Of a stretch of 64,000 nt of DNA, positions 8,713 to 17,233 are shown one piece after another. The position numbers were made by a program, and so were the translations under genes. The stretch comes from Sva-07 sp963707515 (lineage in GTDB: Bacteria > Actinomycetota > Acidimicrobiia > Acidimicrobiales > Ilumatobacteraceae): contig CAVPQI010000001.1 in assembly GCA_963707515.1 (NCBI GenBank), positions 744,001 through 808,000 of the forward strand. The letters are read 5' to 3'. Numbering within the stretch: position 1 is the first letter of the stretch; every line of letters starts with the position of its first letter. The notes under the pieces were generated by a model. The model had not been told where the DNA came from, ran no database searches, and worked only from the letters and a program-made list of their open reading frames with translations.

Positions 8713-9969
8713 TCACTCGAGGGTGGCGTACGTCGTCGAACGGTCCGACGTCGTGGTGCCACCGAGCGCGGCGACGGCGGCGGCGAGGTCGGCCAGGTAC
8801 TCGTCCATCACGCCGGTGTTGGTGTTGCTGACCGTCGAGTGCAAGCTGTCCGGCCGGGCCTGACGATCGTGGTACCAGCCGCGCTCGGCGAGGGCGTCGC
8901 CGAGGGCGAACATGTCGATCTCCGGCGCGAACGCCGGATCGGCAGCCATCGTCACGAGATGGAAGCGGCCGTCGCCGAGGACCCGGATGCCGTCGATCTC
9001 GGCGACCCCGGCGCGGAAGGTGTCGGCCGACTCGAGCACCTGGCGAGTCAGGTCGACGTAGCCGACGATGCCGAGGTGCGACATCACCGCCCACGCACAC
9101 GCCATCGGCATCCCCGACCGGGACCCCTGCAGGTTCGGCGACGCGTAGAAGCCACCGAGCCAGTCGTCGAACGTGAACGTCTGGTAGCGACGCAACTGCC
9201 TGGTGCGATGGAGGATCACCGAGGCGCCCTTGGGCGAGTAGCCCAGCTTGTGGACGTCGGCCGAGATCGTCGTCACGCCCTCGACGCGGAAGTCCCACGG
9301 CGGCACGTCGCGGCCGAGCATCTCGGCGAACGGCAGCACGAAGCCCCCCATACAGGCGTCGACGTGACAGCTGATGCCAGCGGACGCGGCCAGCGCGGCG
9401 ATCGCCGGGATGTCGTCGACCACGCCCTGCGGGTACTGCGGTGCCGAGCCGACGACGAGGACGGTGTTCGGGCCGACGTGCTCGGCGATCGCCGCCACGT
9501 CGGCGGTCCAGTCGTCGAGCACCGGCGTCTGGTGGACGGCGATGCCGAACAGGTGCGCCGCCTTGTGGAACGCGGCGTGCGCCGAGTCGGCGAGCACCAT
9601 CTCGGGGTCGGTGACGCCACGCTCGACACGCCCACGCTCGCGGGCGGCGAGCACCGCGCAGAGGATCGACTCGGTGCCGCCGCTCGTCACGAAGCCGGCG
9701 ACCTCGTCGTCGCCGTGGAGCAGGTCGGCGGTCCACCCGACGACGTCGGACTGGATCTCGCCCAGCGACGGGAACGCCCGGGTGTTGAGGGCGTTCTCGT
9801 GGAGGTACATCCGCGCCGCCGCCTCGGCGACCTCGTGCACCGACGGGCCCCCGTCGTAGACCATGCCGAACGTCCGGCCGTCCGACCAGCGGACGTCGTG
9901 GCGGCGCTTGGCGGCGAGGTCGGCGACCACGTCGTCGACCGACCGGCCGGCGTGCTGCAGTGATGCCAT
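8713..9969 (-). CDS. pyridoxal-phosphate-dependent lyase/decarboxylase (sphingosine-1-phosphate lyase-like)
   Basis: 418 aa, group II decarboxylase fold. It shows the cofactor-phosphate motif TSGGTES near residue 95, the HVDACMGG segment with the cofactor aspartate, and the Schiff-base lysine in SADVHKLGYSPKG. The last motif is typical of sphingosine-1-phosphate lyase and of tyrosine/aspartate decarboxylase relatives. The start ATG at 9967-9969 is 50 nt from the divergent F420 oxidoreductase gene. The substrate cannot be assigned. Bacterial members act on phosphorylated long-chain bases or on amino acids. Confidence 0.82.
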   Translation of the reverse strand: MASLQHAGRSVDDVVADLAAKRRHDVRWSDGRTFGMVYDGGPSVHEVAEAAARMYLHENALNTRAFPSLGEIQSDVVGWTADLLHGDDEVAGFVTSGGTESILCAVLAARERGRVERGVTDPEMVLADSAHAAFHKAAHLFGIAVHQTPVLDDWTADVAAIAEHVGPNTVLVVGSAPQYPQGVVDDIPAIAALAASAGISCHVDACMGGFVLPFAEMLGRDVPPWDFRVEGVTTISADVHKLGYSPKGASVILHRTRQLRRYQTFTFDDWLGGFYASPNLQGSRSGMPMACAWAVMSHLGIVGYVDLTRQVLESADTFRAGVAEIDGIRVLGDGRFHLVTMAADPAFAPEIDMFALGDALAERGWYHDRQARPDSLHSTVSNTNTGVMDEYLADLAAAVAALGGTTTSDRSTTYATLE

Positions 9970-10019
9970 CGGGTCAGTGTCGCACGCCCTGCCGGCGGGA
10001 TGCTTCCTAGGCTGGCCCG

Positions 10020-10952
10020 ATGGATCTCTCCGACCTCCGCATCTTCACCGAGCCACAGCAGGGCGCCACCTACGCGCAGCTGCTGGCGGTCGCCCAGCAC
10101 GCCGAGCGGCTCGGCTACGGAGCGTTCTTCCGCAGCGACCACTACGTGGCGATGTCGGGCGACGGCATGCCCGGTCCGACCGAGGCCTGGATCACGCTCG
10201 GCGGCATCGCCCGCGAGACGTCGACGATCCGCCTCGGCACGCTCGTCACGTCGGCGACGTTCCGCCTGCCGGGGCCGTTGGCGATCAGCGTCGCCCAGGT
10301 CGACGAGATGTCGGCGGGCCGCGTCGAGCTCGGCCTCGGTGCCGGATGGTTCCAGACCGAGCACGAGGCGTACGGCATCCCGTTCCCGCCGCTCGGTGAG
10401 CGCTTCGATCGCCTGGAGGAGCAACTCGAGATCATCACCGGCCTGTGGGAGACGCCGCTCGGCGACACGTTCGACTCGCCGGGCGGGTACTACCCGATCA
10501 CCGGGTCGCCGGCGCTCCCGAAGCCCGTCCAGACGCCGGTGCCGATCATCGTCGGCGGCGGCGGGAAGTCGCGCACCCCGGCGCTCGCCGCCCGCTTCGC
10601 CAGCGAGTTCAACACGCCGTTCATGAGCCGCGAGCGCTTCGTCGAGCAGTGCGACCGGGTGCGCCAGGCGTGCGCCGACATCGATCGCGACCCGGCGACG
10701 ATGACGTTCTCGGCAGCGCTCATCGTGTGCTGTGGCCGCGACGAGGCCGAGTTCGGCCGGCGGGCGAAGACGCTCGGTCGGGAGACCGACGAGCTGATCG
10801 AGAACGGCGCCGCCGGCACGGTCGACCAGGTCGTCGAGACGCTCGCCGCGTGGCGCGACGCCGGCGCCGAACGGATCTACCTGCAGGTCCTCGACCTGTC
10901 GGACCTCGAGCAGCTCGACCTCGTCGCCGAGGCGGTCGCACCCCGGCTCTGA
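10020..10952 (+). CDS. LLM-class F420-dependent oxidoreductase
   Basis: 310 aa luciferase-like TIM barrel. It has the early YGAFFRSDHY segment, an RIRLGTLV-like strand (TIRLGTLVTSATFRLPG), the ELGLGAGWF motif and the late PVPIIVGGGG motif typical of the F420-dependent branch (TIGR03560-like). These enzymes transfer hydride from reduced coenzyme F420. A cofC gene for F420 synthesis is present at about 30 kb, so the cofactor is probably made by this cell. The substrate is unknown. The gene is flanked by the divergent PLP enzyme and the convergent sigma-factor gene. Confidence 0.88.
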   Translation: MDLSDLRIFTEPQQGATYAQLLAVAQHAERLGYGAFFRSDHYVAMSGDGMPGPTEAWITLGGIARETSTIRLGTLVTSATFRLPGPLAISVAQVDEMSAGRVELGLGAGWFQTEHEAYGIPFPPLGERFDRLEEQLEIITGLWETPLGDTFDSPGGYYPITGSPALPKPVQTPVPIIVGGGGKSRTPALAARFASEFNTPFMSRERFVEQCDRVRQACADIDRDPATMTFSAALIVCCGRDEAEFGRRAKTLGRETDELIENGAAGTVDQVVETLAAWRDAGAERIYLQVLDLSDLEQLDLVAEAVAPRL

Positions 10953-10959
10953 GTCTGCG

Positions 10960-12172
10960 TCACGATGCGGCGCGCCGGTTGAGGTACCGCTGCTCGGGGA
11001 TGCTCGTCGTCATCGACGCGGCGCGGGCGAACGCCTCGCGGGCGGCGGCGGTGTCGCCGGCCAGTTCGAGGAGGTGTGCCTGCGCGGCGGCGAGACGGTG
11101 GTTGTGTCGTTGCGCCGGGTCGTCGAGCAACGGCGCCAGCAGCGACAGTCCCGACGAGGCGCCCTCGGCCATCCCGACGGCCACGGCCATGTTGAGCGTG
11201 ACCACCGGCGACGGCGCGCGACGGTCGAGCAGGCGGTACAGCTCGACGATCTGCGCCCAGTCCGTGGCCGCGGCCGTCGCCGCCTCGGCGTGGACGGCAG
11301 CGATCGCCGCCTGCAGCTGGAACGGCCCGACGGGACCGGCGGGCAGGGCGCGCTCGACGAGTTCGACCCCCTCGGCGATCAGCTCGCGGTCCCATCGCTG
11401 ACGCTCCTGGTCCGGCAGCGGCACGAGCTCACCGCGCCCGTCGACGCGAGCGGCGGCGCGGGAGTGGCTGAGGAGCATCAACGCCAACAGGCCCATCGTC
11501 TCGGTGTCGTGCGGCAGCGCCGCCTGCAGGTGGCGGGTGATCCGGATCGCTTCGGCGGCGAGGTCGGCGTCGACGAGCTGCGGCCCGCCGGAGGCCGTGT
11601 ACCCCTCGTTGAACATCAGCGCCAGGGCGTGCCGGACGGCGCTGATGCGGATCACCAGGTCGGCCGCCGACGGCGGTGGCACGGCTCGGTCCCGCTCGTC
11701 GATCGTCGATCGGGCCCGGCTGAGACGTCGGGCCATCGTCGCCTCGGGCACGTGGAATCCGGCGGCGATCTGCGACGTCGACAGCCCACACACGGCACGC
11801 AGCATCAACGCCACCTGCGACGGGGCGGTGAGCGCCGGGTGGGCGCACAGGACCAGGACGTGCAGCGTGTCGTCGAGCCGGCCGGCAGTGCTCGGTGCGT
11901 CGTCGACGACCCGCCGCTCCCGGTCGAACGCGCCGCTCCCGGGCGAGACGGGCCGCATCGCGGCGCTGATGGTCGATCAACTTTCGCGACGCCACCCGGA
12001 CCAGCCAGGCCCGCGGGTCGTCGGGCACACCGTCGTCGGGCCACTGGCGAGACGCCGCCAGCAGCGCCTCCTGGACGGCGTCCTCGCACGCCCCGACGTC
12101 GTCGCTGCGGCGCAGGAGGGCGGCGAGGACGGTCGGCGTCTCGGCGCGCCAGGCGTCGTCAGTCGTCGCCAC
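10960..12172 (-). CDS. ECF sigma factor with C-terminal TPR-like extension (ECF42 type), apparent frameshift
   Basis: The N-terminal part, from GTG 12172, has sigma region 2 and reads to HQRRDAARLARERR. The rest (DRERRVV, region 4 with the SQVALMLRAVCGLS helix-turn-helix, then a roughly 200-residue extension) lies in another frame. The total length of 1213 nt leaves a remainder of one. The switch is at 11928-11936, where the minus strand reads CGGCGCGTTC; adding back CG gives RERRAFDRE. The extension with GPFQLQAAIAAVH and LNMAVAVGM is that of ECF42 (DUF6596) sigma factors, whose extension is needed for activity. These are encoded beside DGPF/YCII proteins, exactly as here. The start overlaps the YCII gene by 14 nt. 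Confidence 0.85.
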
Positions 12173-12548
12173 CGGACCACATCACCGGCCGGACCTCGAT
12201 CGTCTCGCCCGGGCTGGCGAACCGCTGCCCGAGCTCCTCGGCCCGCTCGCGGGTGGCGACGTCGATGAGGAAGAACCCGGCGAACTGCTCCTTGGTCTCG
12301 CTGTACGGACCGTCGCTGACGATCGGCGCGCCGTCGGCCCAGCGGACGACCGCCGACGAACGGGGATCGCCCAGCGCTTCACCACCCAGCAGCTCGCCGC
12401 TGGCAGCGAGCTCGCCGAGCAACTGCTCGAAGTCGGCCGACAGCTGCGCCTGCTGCTGGGCCGGCAGCGCCTGGAACTCGGCCAGGTAGTCACCGGTGGG
12501 ATGGCCCCACGGCTGGGGGTTGGAATGGATGAGGATGACGTACTTCAT
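12159..12548 (-). CDS. YCII-related (DGPF) domain protein
   Basis: 129 aa, a single YCII/DGPF fold starting at ATG 12546-12548. The family-typical opening MKYVILIH, the DGPYSETKE segment (the DGPF-equivalent motif) and the closing EVRPVM are visible. It overlaps the start of the ECF sigma gene by 14 nt, consistent with an ECF42 operon. DGPF proteins are known targets and partners in ECF42 loci, but their biochemical role is not established. The fold resembles muconolactone isomerase-like dimeric alpha-beta barrels. Confidence 0.9.
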   Translation of the reverse strand: MKYVILIHSNPQPWGHPTGDYLAEFQALPAQQQAQLSADFEQLLGELAASGELLGGEALGDPRSSAVVRWADGAPIVSDGPYSETKEQFAGFFLIDVATRERAEELGQRFASPGETIEVRPVMWSGGDD

Positions 12549-12659
12549 GACTCGTTGACCTTTCGTGTGGGGTGCCGCACCGTGCGACGCCTGCACCCCA
12601 GATGTCGGAGCAGGCGGCACGTGTGCGACATCGGCGGCGCAAATTCTCACAGGTCGGCG

Positions 12660-13892
12660 TCAGGCCGGGACGAAACCACCGGCGACCAGGGCCCGGCTGA
12701 CGATCCCGGCCAGGTCGTTCGACTCGCTCGGCACCTCGCCGCTGACCGTGATCGCCCACGTCACGTTGTCGGCGCCATCGAGCACCATCGCATGGGTGCT
12801 CTCGACGGTGCCGGTGTGTCCGGCGGCTCCGCCGCCGTAGAGGATCAGGCCCATCCCGTAGCCCCGATCGGGTGTTGCCGCCGAGTTCGCTGCCGTCTTC
12901 ATCATTGCCACCGTGTCGGGTTCGAGCGGCTTCCAGCCTGGCGTCGTCGGGTCGAGCGAGTCGAGGATGCGGATCAGCTCGGCAGGCGTCGCCACCCATG
13001 CGCCGGCGGCACCGAGCACCTCCATGTAGTTGCGCCCGGGAACCGACCGGTGTTCGACCTCGCCGGGACCGGGGTCGTAGGTCGGCGCCAGGCGCATCCC
13101 GGAGATGCCGAGTGGCGTCAGCAGCCACTCGTACGCCGCCTCCTCGTAGGGCGTGCCGGTGAGCTGCTCGACGAGGACGCCGAGCACGCAGTAGTTCATG
13201 TTGCTGTAGCGGAAGCCGCCGCTCGACGCGCTGCGTGCCAGCCCGACCGCCGCGGCGGCAGCACACGTGTCGACCTGGTTGCGGAAGAAGAGGTCCTCGT
13301 ACTGCGCGAATCCCGAGGTGTGGGTCAGCAGTCGACGCACGGTGAGGTCGGCGACCCCGGGCCCGGGTGCCACGCCGAGCGCGGCGGCCAGCCGTGCACC
13401 GACCGGTTCGTCGAGCCCGACCAGGCCCTCCTCGACGAGCTGCAGCACGACGATGGCGGTGATCGTCTTGGAGATGCTGGCGATCCGGAACCGATCGGTG
13501 ACCTCGGCGGGGCGCCCGGACTCGGCGTCGCCCACACCCATCGCTGCGTGGTGGATGACCTCGCCGTCGACGGCGACGGCGACCGACACCGCTGCCGACC
13601 CGCGGTCGACGACCGATCGGCGGATCTCCTGGTCGAACGCCGCCCAACCGGTGAGCACCGGGACGGTGCCCGGCGACGCCGTCGTGTCGGCGGGCAACGG
13701 GGCGATCGTGACCCGGTCCACCTCGTAGCCGGGGAACGGCAGCGGGTCGTCCGTGGCCAGGTCGACGAGATCGCTGGCCGGTGGAGCGACGTCGTCGAGG
13801 GTCATCGGTGTCGTCGCCTGCGAGTCGGACGGCGAGTCGCTGCACCCCGCGACAACGAGCAGCGCCGCCACCAGGAGGGCGGCGCACCTCAC
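12660..13892 (-). CDS. serine hydrolase lipoprotein, class C beta-lactamase fold
   Basis: 410 aa from a GTG start at 13890-13892 overlapping the LigD-polymerase stop (GTGA). A lipoprotein signal (LLVVAGC) indicates export and membrane anchoring. The beta-lactamase/transpeptidase-like domain contains the catalytic SxxK motif as SISK, the YxN motif as YSNMNY, and a third-box equivalent HTGT near the C-terminus. Members include D-aminopeptidases, esterases and PBP4*-like proteins. Enzymatic specificity is not predictable. Coupling to DNA-repair genes may be only a consequence of compact gene packing. Confidence 0.85.
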   Translation of the reverse strand: MRCAALLVAALLVVAGCSDSPSDSQATTPMTLDDVAPPASDLVDLATDDPLPFPGYEVDRVTIAPLPADTTASPGTVPVLTGWAAFDQEIRRSVVDRGSAAVSVAVAVDGEVIHHAAMGVGDAESGRPAEVTDRFRIASISKTITAIVVLQLVEEGLVGLDEPVGARLAAALGVAPGPGVADLTVRRLLTHTSGFAQYEDLFFRNQVDTCAAAAAVGLARSASSGGFRYSNMNYCVLGVLVEQLTGTPYEEAAYEWLLTPLGISGMRLAPTYDPGPGEVEHRSVPGRNYMEVLGAAGAWVATPAELIRILDSLDPTTPGWKPLEPDTVAMMKTAANSAATPDRGYGMGLILYGGGAAGHTGTVESTHAMVLDGADNVTWAITVSGEVPSESNDLAGIVSRALVAGGFVPA

Positions 13893-14791
13893 GACGCCGT
13901 CGGCAACGACTGCTCGACGGTGAGCACCGGCGCGAACAGGTCGCCGAACTCGTCGACGCGGGCGAGCACGTCATCCGCCTCGAAGCGCAGCTCGACATCG
14001 CCGGCTGCGCACGACTCGACCTCGTCCCACGTGACCGGCGTCGACACCGTCGGCTCCGGGCGGGCGCGCAACGAGTACGGCGCGATGGTCGTCTTGTGGT
14101 GGGCGTTCTGGCTCCAGTCGACGAACACCTTGCCCGGCCGCTCGGCCTTCGCCATGACGGTCGTGACGCGGCCCGTCATCTGCCGTTCCATCACCTGACC
14201 GACGGCGAGGGCGAAGTCGGCGGCCGCGTCGTGCGTCGGCCCGTCGGTGTTCAACGGCACGTACAGCTGGAGGCCCTTCGAGCCCGACGTCTTGCACCAG
14301 CCCTCGAGATCGACGGCAGCGAGCACGTCGCGCACACCGAGGGCCACTTCACAGCAGTCGACGATCGACGTGCGCGGCCCGGGATCGAAGTCGAACACGA
14401 GAATGCGCGGCGTGTCGAGATCGGCGGCGAGTGCCATCGGCGCGTGGAGCTCGATCGCCGCCAGGTTGGCCGCCCACACCATCGACGCCGGCTCCTCGAT
14501 GCGGCAGTACTCGATGCCACCCCGGCGGTCGCCCGGCCCGAGCGCGACCTCCACCCAGTCGGGTCGGTGCGACGGGCAGCGCTTCTCGAAGAATCCCTCG
14601 GCGTCGGTGCCGTCGGGGTACCGGCGGAACGTGATGCACCGCCCAGCGAGGTGGGGGATGATCGTCGGGGCGATGCGCAGGTGGTAGTCGACGACCTCGG
14701 CCTTGGTGAACCCCGACGGGTACAGGACCTTGTCGAGGTTGGTGAGGCGGACGGATCGGCCGTCGATCTCGGCCTCGACCGGAGCTGCCAT
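13889..14791 (-). CDS. LigD-type NHEJ polymerase/primase domain protein
   Basis: 300 aa stand-alone polymerase domain of the LigD family (archaeo-eukaryotic primase fold). Visible family elements include LTNLDKVLYP near the N-terminus, the catalytic acidic motif FDFDPGP, the KTSGSKGLQLYVPL block and the VFVDWSQN segment. It fills and extends DNA ends, preferring ribonucleotides, during non-homologous end joining. It starts 17 nt after the Ku gene stop, so the two are co-transcribed. The ligase and phosphoesterase domains of full-length LigD are absent here, and an ATP-dependent ligase must be encoded elsewhere. Confidence 0.93.
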   Translation of the reverse strand: MAAPVEAEIDGRSVRLTNLDKVLYPSGFTKAEVVDYHLRIAPTIIPHLAGRCITFRRYPDGTDAEGFFEKRCPSHRPDWVEVALGPGDRRGGIEYCRIEEPASMVWAANLAAIELHAPMALAADLDTPRILVFDFDPGPRTSIVDCCEVALGVRDVLAAVDLEGWCKTSGSKGLQLYVPLNTDGPTHDAAADFALAVGQVMERQMTGRVTTVMAKAERPGKVFVDWSQNAHHKTTIAPYSLRARPEPTVSTPVTWDEVESCAAGDVELRFEADDVLARVDEFGDLFAPVLTVEQSLPTAS

Positions 14792-14808
14792 GTGCGCGCC
14801 GATCGCCG

Positions 14809-15651
14809 TCAGGCCGACTTCTTGGCAGCCGACTTCTTGGCGGCCGCCTTCTTCGCCGGGTGGCGGCTGCGGGCGCCCTTGGCGGCAGCGACGCTGGCCT
14901 CGAGGGCCGCCATGATGTCGACCACCTTCGGCTTCTCGGCCGCCGCCTCGGGCACCTCGAACTCCTCCCCGTCGGCCTTCATCTGGATCAGCGCCATGAC
15001 CTCTTCGCGGTACTCGTCGTGGTACTTCTCCGGCTCGAAGTCGGCCGACAACGACTCGACGAGCGACTCGGCCATCTTGATCTCCTTGGCGCTGACGTCG
15101 ACCTCGTCGAGCCCGTCGAGATCGTCGATGTCGGCCGGGTCGACGACCTCGTCGGCGTAGGCCAACGTCGACATCACCAGTCGGCCGTCCTCGGCGCGGA
15201 TCGCCGCCGTGTACTGCTTGTTGCGCATCACGAAGCGGCCGATCGCCACCTTGCCACTGGCCTCCATCGCCCGGGCGAGGAGGACGTAGGGCTTCTTGGG
15301 GCCGTCGGGGGCGAGGTGGTAGGCGGCGTCGTAGTAGACGGGATCGATCTGTTCGAGGTCGACGAACTCCTCCAGGTCGACGGACTTGTTGGCCACCGGC
15401 ATGAACGGTTCGAGCTCGTCGGGATCGACGACGACGTAGCGACCCTTGGAGATCTCGTACCCCTTGATGATGTGCTCGTCGGGCACCTCCTCGCCGGTCT
15501 CACCGTTCACCTTGCGGTAGCGGATGCGCGACATGTTGCGATCGTCGAGCTGGTTGAACGAGACGCTCTGCCGGCGCACGGCGTTGTACAGCTTGACCGG
15601 AATGGCGACGAGTCCGAACGAGATCGTGCCACTCCACACGGGGCGTGCCAT
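14809..15651 (-). CDS. ku: non-homologous end joining protein Ku
   Basis: 280 aa, typical for bacterial Ku. It begins MARPVWSGTISFGLVAIPVKLY, of which the TISFGLV and IPVKLY parts are diagnostic. The bridge-forming beta-barrel core extends to about residue 240, followed by a basic Lys/Ala-rich tail ending in AKKSA repeats, as in actinobacterial Ku proteins where the tail threads Ku along DNA. It forms a homodimeric ring on double-strand ends and recruits LigD. It is the first gene of the Ku to LigD-Pol to serine-hydrolase run. Confidence 0.96.
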   Translation of the reverse strand: MARPVWSGTISFGLVAIPVKLYNAVRRQSVSFNQLDDRNMSRIRYRKVNGETGEEVPDEHIIKGYEISKGRYVVVDPDELEPFMPVANKSVDLEEFVDLEQIDPVYYDAAYHLAPDGPKKPYVLLARAMEASGKVAIGRFVMRNKQYTAAIRAEDGRLVMSTLAYADEVVDPADIDDLDGLDEVDVSAKEIKMAESLVESLSADFEPEKYHDEYREEVMALIQMKADGEEFEVPEAAAEKPKVVDIMAALEASVAAAKGARSRHPAKKAAAKKSAAKKSA

Positions 15652-15673
15652 GGCGCAGAGTCTCGCACAGCGG

Positions 15674-16546
15674 TCAACCCGAGAGCACGGCGCGGGCGAC
15701 GATGTCCATGCCGAATCCGGTGAGGATGGCCAGGTACAGCAGCCCGGTGGCGGCCATCACGGCGGAGTAGGCGCGTTCGCGCAGTGCCGCCCGGGTGACG
15801 AAGATCAGCACGATCGTGGTGATCGAGCAGGCCAACCAGATCCAGCCGAGCATCCCTCCCCAGCCGTCGTCGACCGACCCGACGAGCACGCTGATCATGC
15901 CCGTCGGCAACAGCATCACCAGCACCTCGGCCGGCCACAGCCACATCAGGGCGTTGACCATCTCGTTGAGCAGGCGGCGCGGCAGGCCGGGCTGCGTCAG
16001 GTACCAGTGCCCGAGCAGCATGGCGTCGGAGATCGCCCCGAGGAACGCCGCACCGACGAGCGTGCGGGCGAGCGCCACGGCCGGGTTGCCGCCGGCGTCG
16101 AGTGCGGCAGCGACCAGCCCGACGGCGCCGATCAGGGCCGGCACGAGGTCGAGGATCGGCGGGAACTCCGGGCCGCGTTCGTCGTCGGGCCGGTCGTCGA
16201 CGGGATCGTCGGCGGGGCGTTCGATCCCGGTCATCGCCGCCACCCGAGCCGTGCGCCGGTCGTGTTCGGCGCGGGCACCGCTGACACCGGCCGCCTTGCG
16301 CCGGATCGACACGGCGAGGGCGAACAGGCAGGAAAGCACCACGCCGATCGAGGCAGCCTCGCGCACGGGCACGACCCCGAGGGCGAGCCCGGCGGCGAAC
16401 GAACCGGCGGCGAAGCAGGCGTAGACGCCACGCAGCAGCCAGCCGTAGCCGAGGCTGGCGATGCGCCGGCGGGTCGTGAACCAACAAAAGAGCATGCCGC
16501 CCGCCGCCCACTGCAAGAGCACGGTGGCGGCGTCGAGGCTGATCAC
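15674..16546 (-). CDS. hypothetical multi-spanning membrane protein
   Basis: About 290 aa from a likely GTG at 16544-16546; longer versions reaching 16633 would run into the divergent lipoprotein gene. It has roughly eight hydrophobic helices. The first three to four are separated from the rest by a charged cytoplasmic loop rich in Arg and Asp around residues 100-140 (PADDPVDDRPDDERG). No enzymatic motif is recognised. It is followed after 22 nt by ku on the same strand. The function is unknown. Confidence 0.65.
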   Translation of the reverse strand: MISLDAATVLLQWAAGGMLFCWFTTRRRIASLGYGWLLRGVYACFAAGSFAAGLALGVVPVREAASIGVVLSCLFALAVSIRRKAAGVSGARAEHDRRTARVAAMTGIERPADDPVDDRPDDERGPEFPPILDLVPALIGAVGLVAAALDAGGNPAVALARTLVGAAFLGAISDAMLLGHWYLTQPGLPRRLLNEMVNALMWLWPAEVLVMLLPTGMISVLVGSVDDGWGGMLGWIWLACSITTIVLIFVTRAALRERAYSAVMAATGLLYLAILTGFGMDIVARAVLSG

Positions 16547-16581
16547 GTTCGCGCAGGGTAACGCCGTAGCCTGACGGCGCC

Positions 16582-17223
16582 ATGGCCCGCCTGCGCCTGT
16601 TCCGCTCGACCGCTGCGTGTCTCGCCCTCGCACTGCTCACCGCCGGGTGCATGACCGGCCAACGGCCGAGCTTCGACGACGACGCCCCGGGCACCGAGAG
16701 CACGGGCGATGCGGCGATCGATGCCGTGCTGCAGCGCCTCGACCGCGTTCGGGTCGAGCAGTTCACCGCCCATTATTCGGTGCTGACACGGCTCGGCGGT
16801 CTGGAGTCGGATGCGACCGTGGTGCAGGCCGACAACAGCCGCCGGTCGATCACGATCGGCGACGTGCGCTTCCTCGACGGCACGGGCACCGTCGCCACCT
16901 GCAACCTCACCGCCGGCGAGTGCGAGGCGACGCTCAACAACGCGCGCGTCAGCGACCGCCAGTTGACCTACGACTTCTACGCCACGAGCGCCGCCCAACG
17001 GTTGCGCGTCGACGCCACCCGCAAGATCGGCGACGCCCGGGGCTACGAGGTCACCGTCGCCGGCCAGCCGGCGGTGTGCGCCGACGTACCCGTGTCGGGT
17101 GGCACCAAGGTCTATTGCGCACTCGAGAGCGGCGTGCTCGCCGAGTACGACGGTAACGACCTGCTGATCGAGCTGACGTCGTTCGCTCCGACGCCCGACG
17201 AGACCGCCTTCACCACCGGCTGA
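16582..17223 (+). CDS. hypothetical lipoprotein
   Basis: 213 aa from ATG 16582. The N-terminal signal MARLRLFRSTAACLALALL is followed by the lipobox TAGC, then a short acidic linker and an approximately 170-residue domain containing three cysteines (in ATCNL, GECEAT and VCADV) plus a later YCAL. The pattern of beta-strand-like alternation suggests an extracytoplasmic binding or scaffold domain (LppX/LolA-like sizes), but no family is firmly recognised. It converges on the SGNH protein gene, with 10 nt between stops. Confidence 0.7.
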   Translation: MARLRLFRSTAACLALALLTAGCMTGQRPSFDDDAPGTESTGDAAIDAVLQRLDRVRVEQFTAHYSVLTRLGGLESDATVVQADNSRRSITIGDVRFLDGTGTVATCNLTAGECEATLNNARVSDRQLTYDFYATSAAQRLRVDATRKIGDARGYEVTVAGQPAVCADVPVSGGTKVYCALESGVLAEYDGNDLLIELTSFAPTPDETAFTTG

Positions 17224-17233
17224 GCGGGACCGC

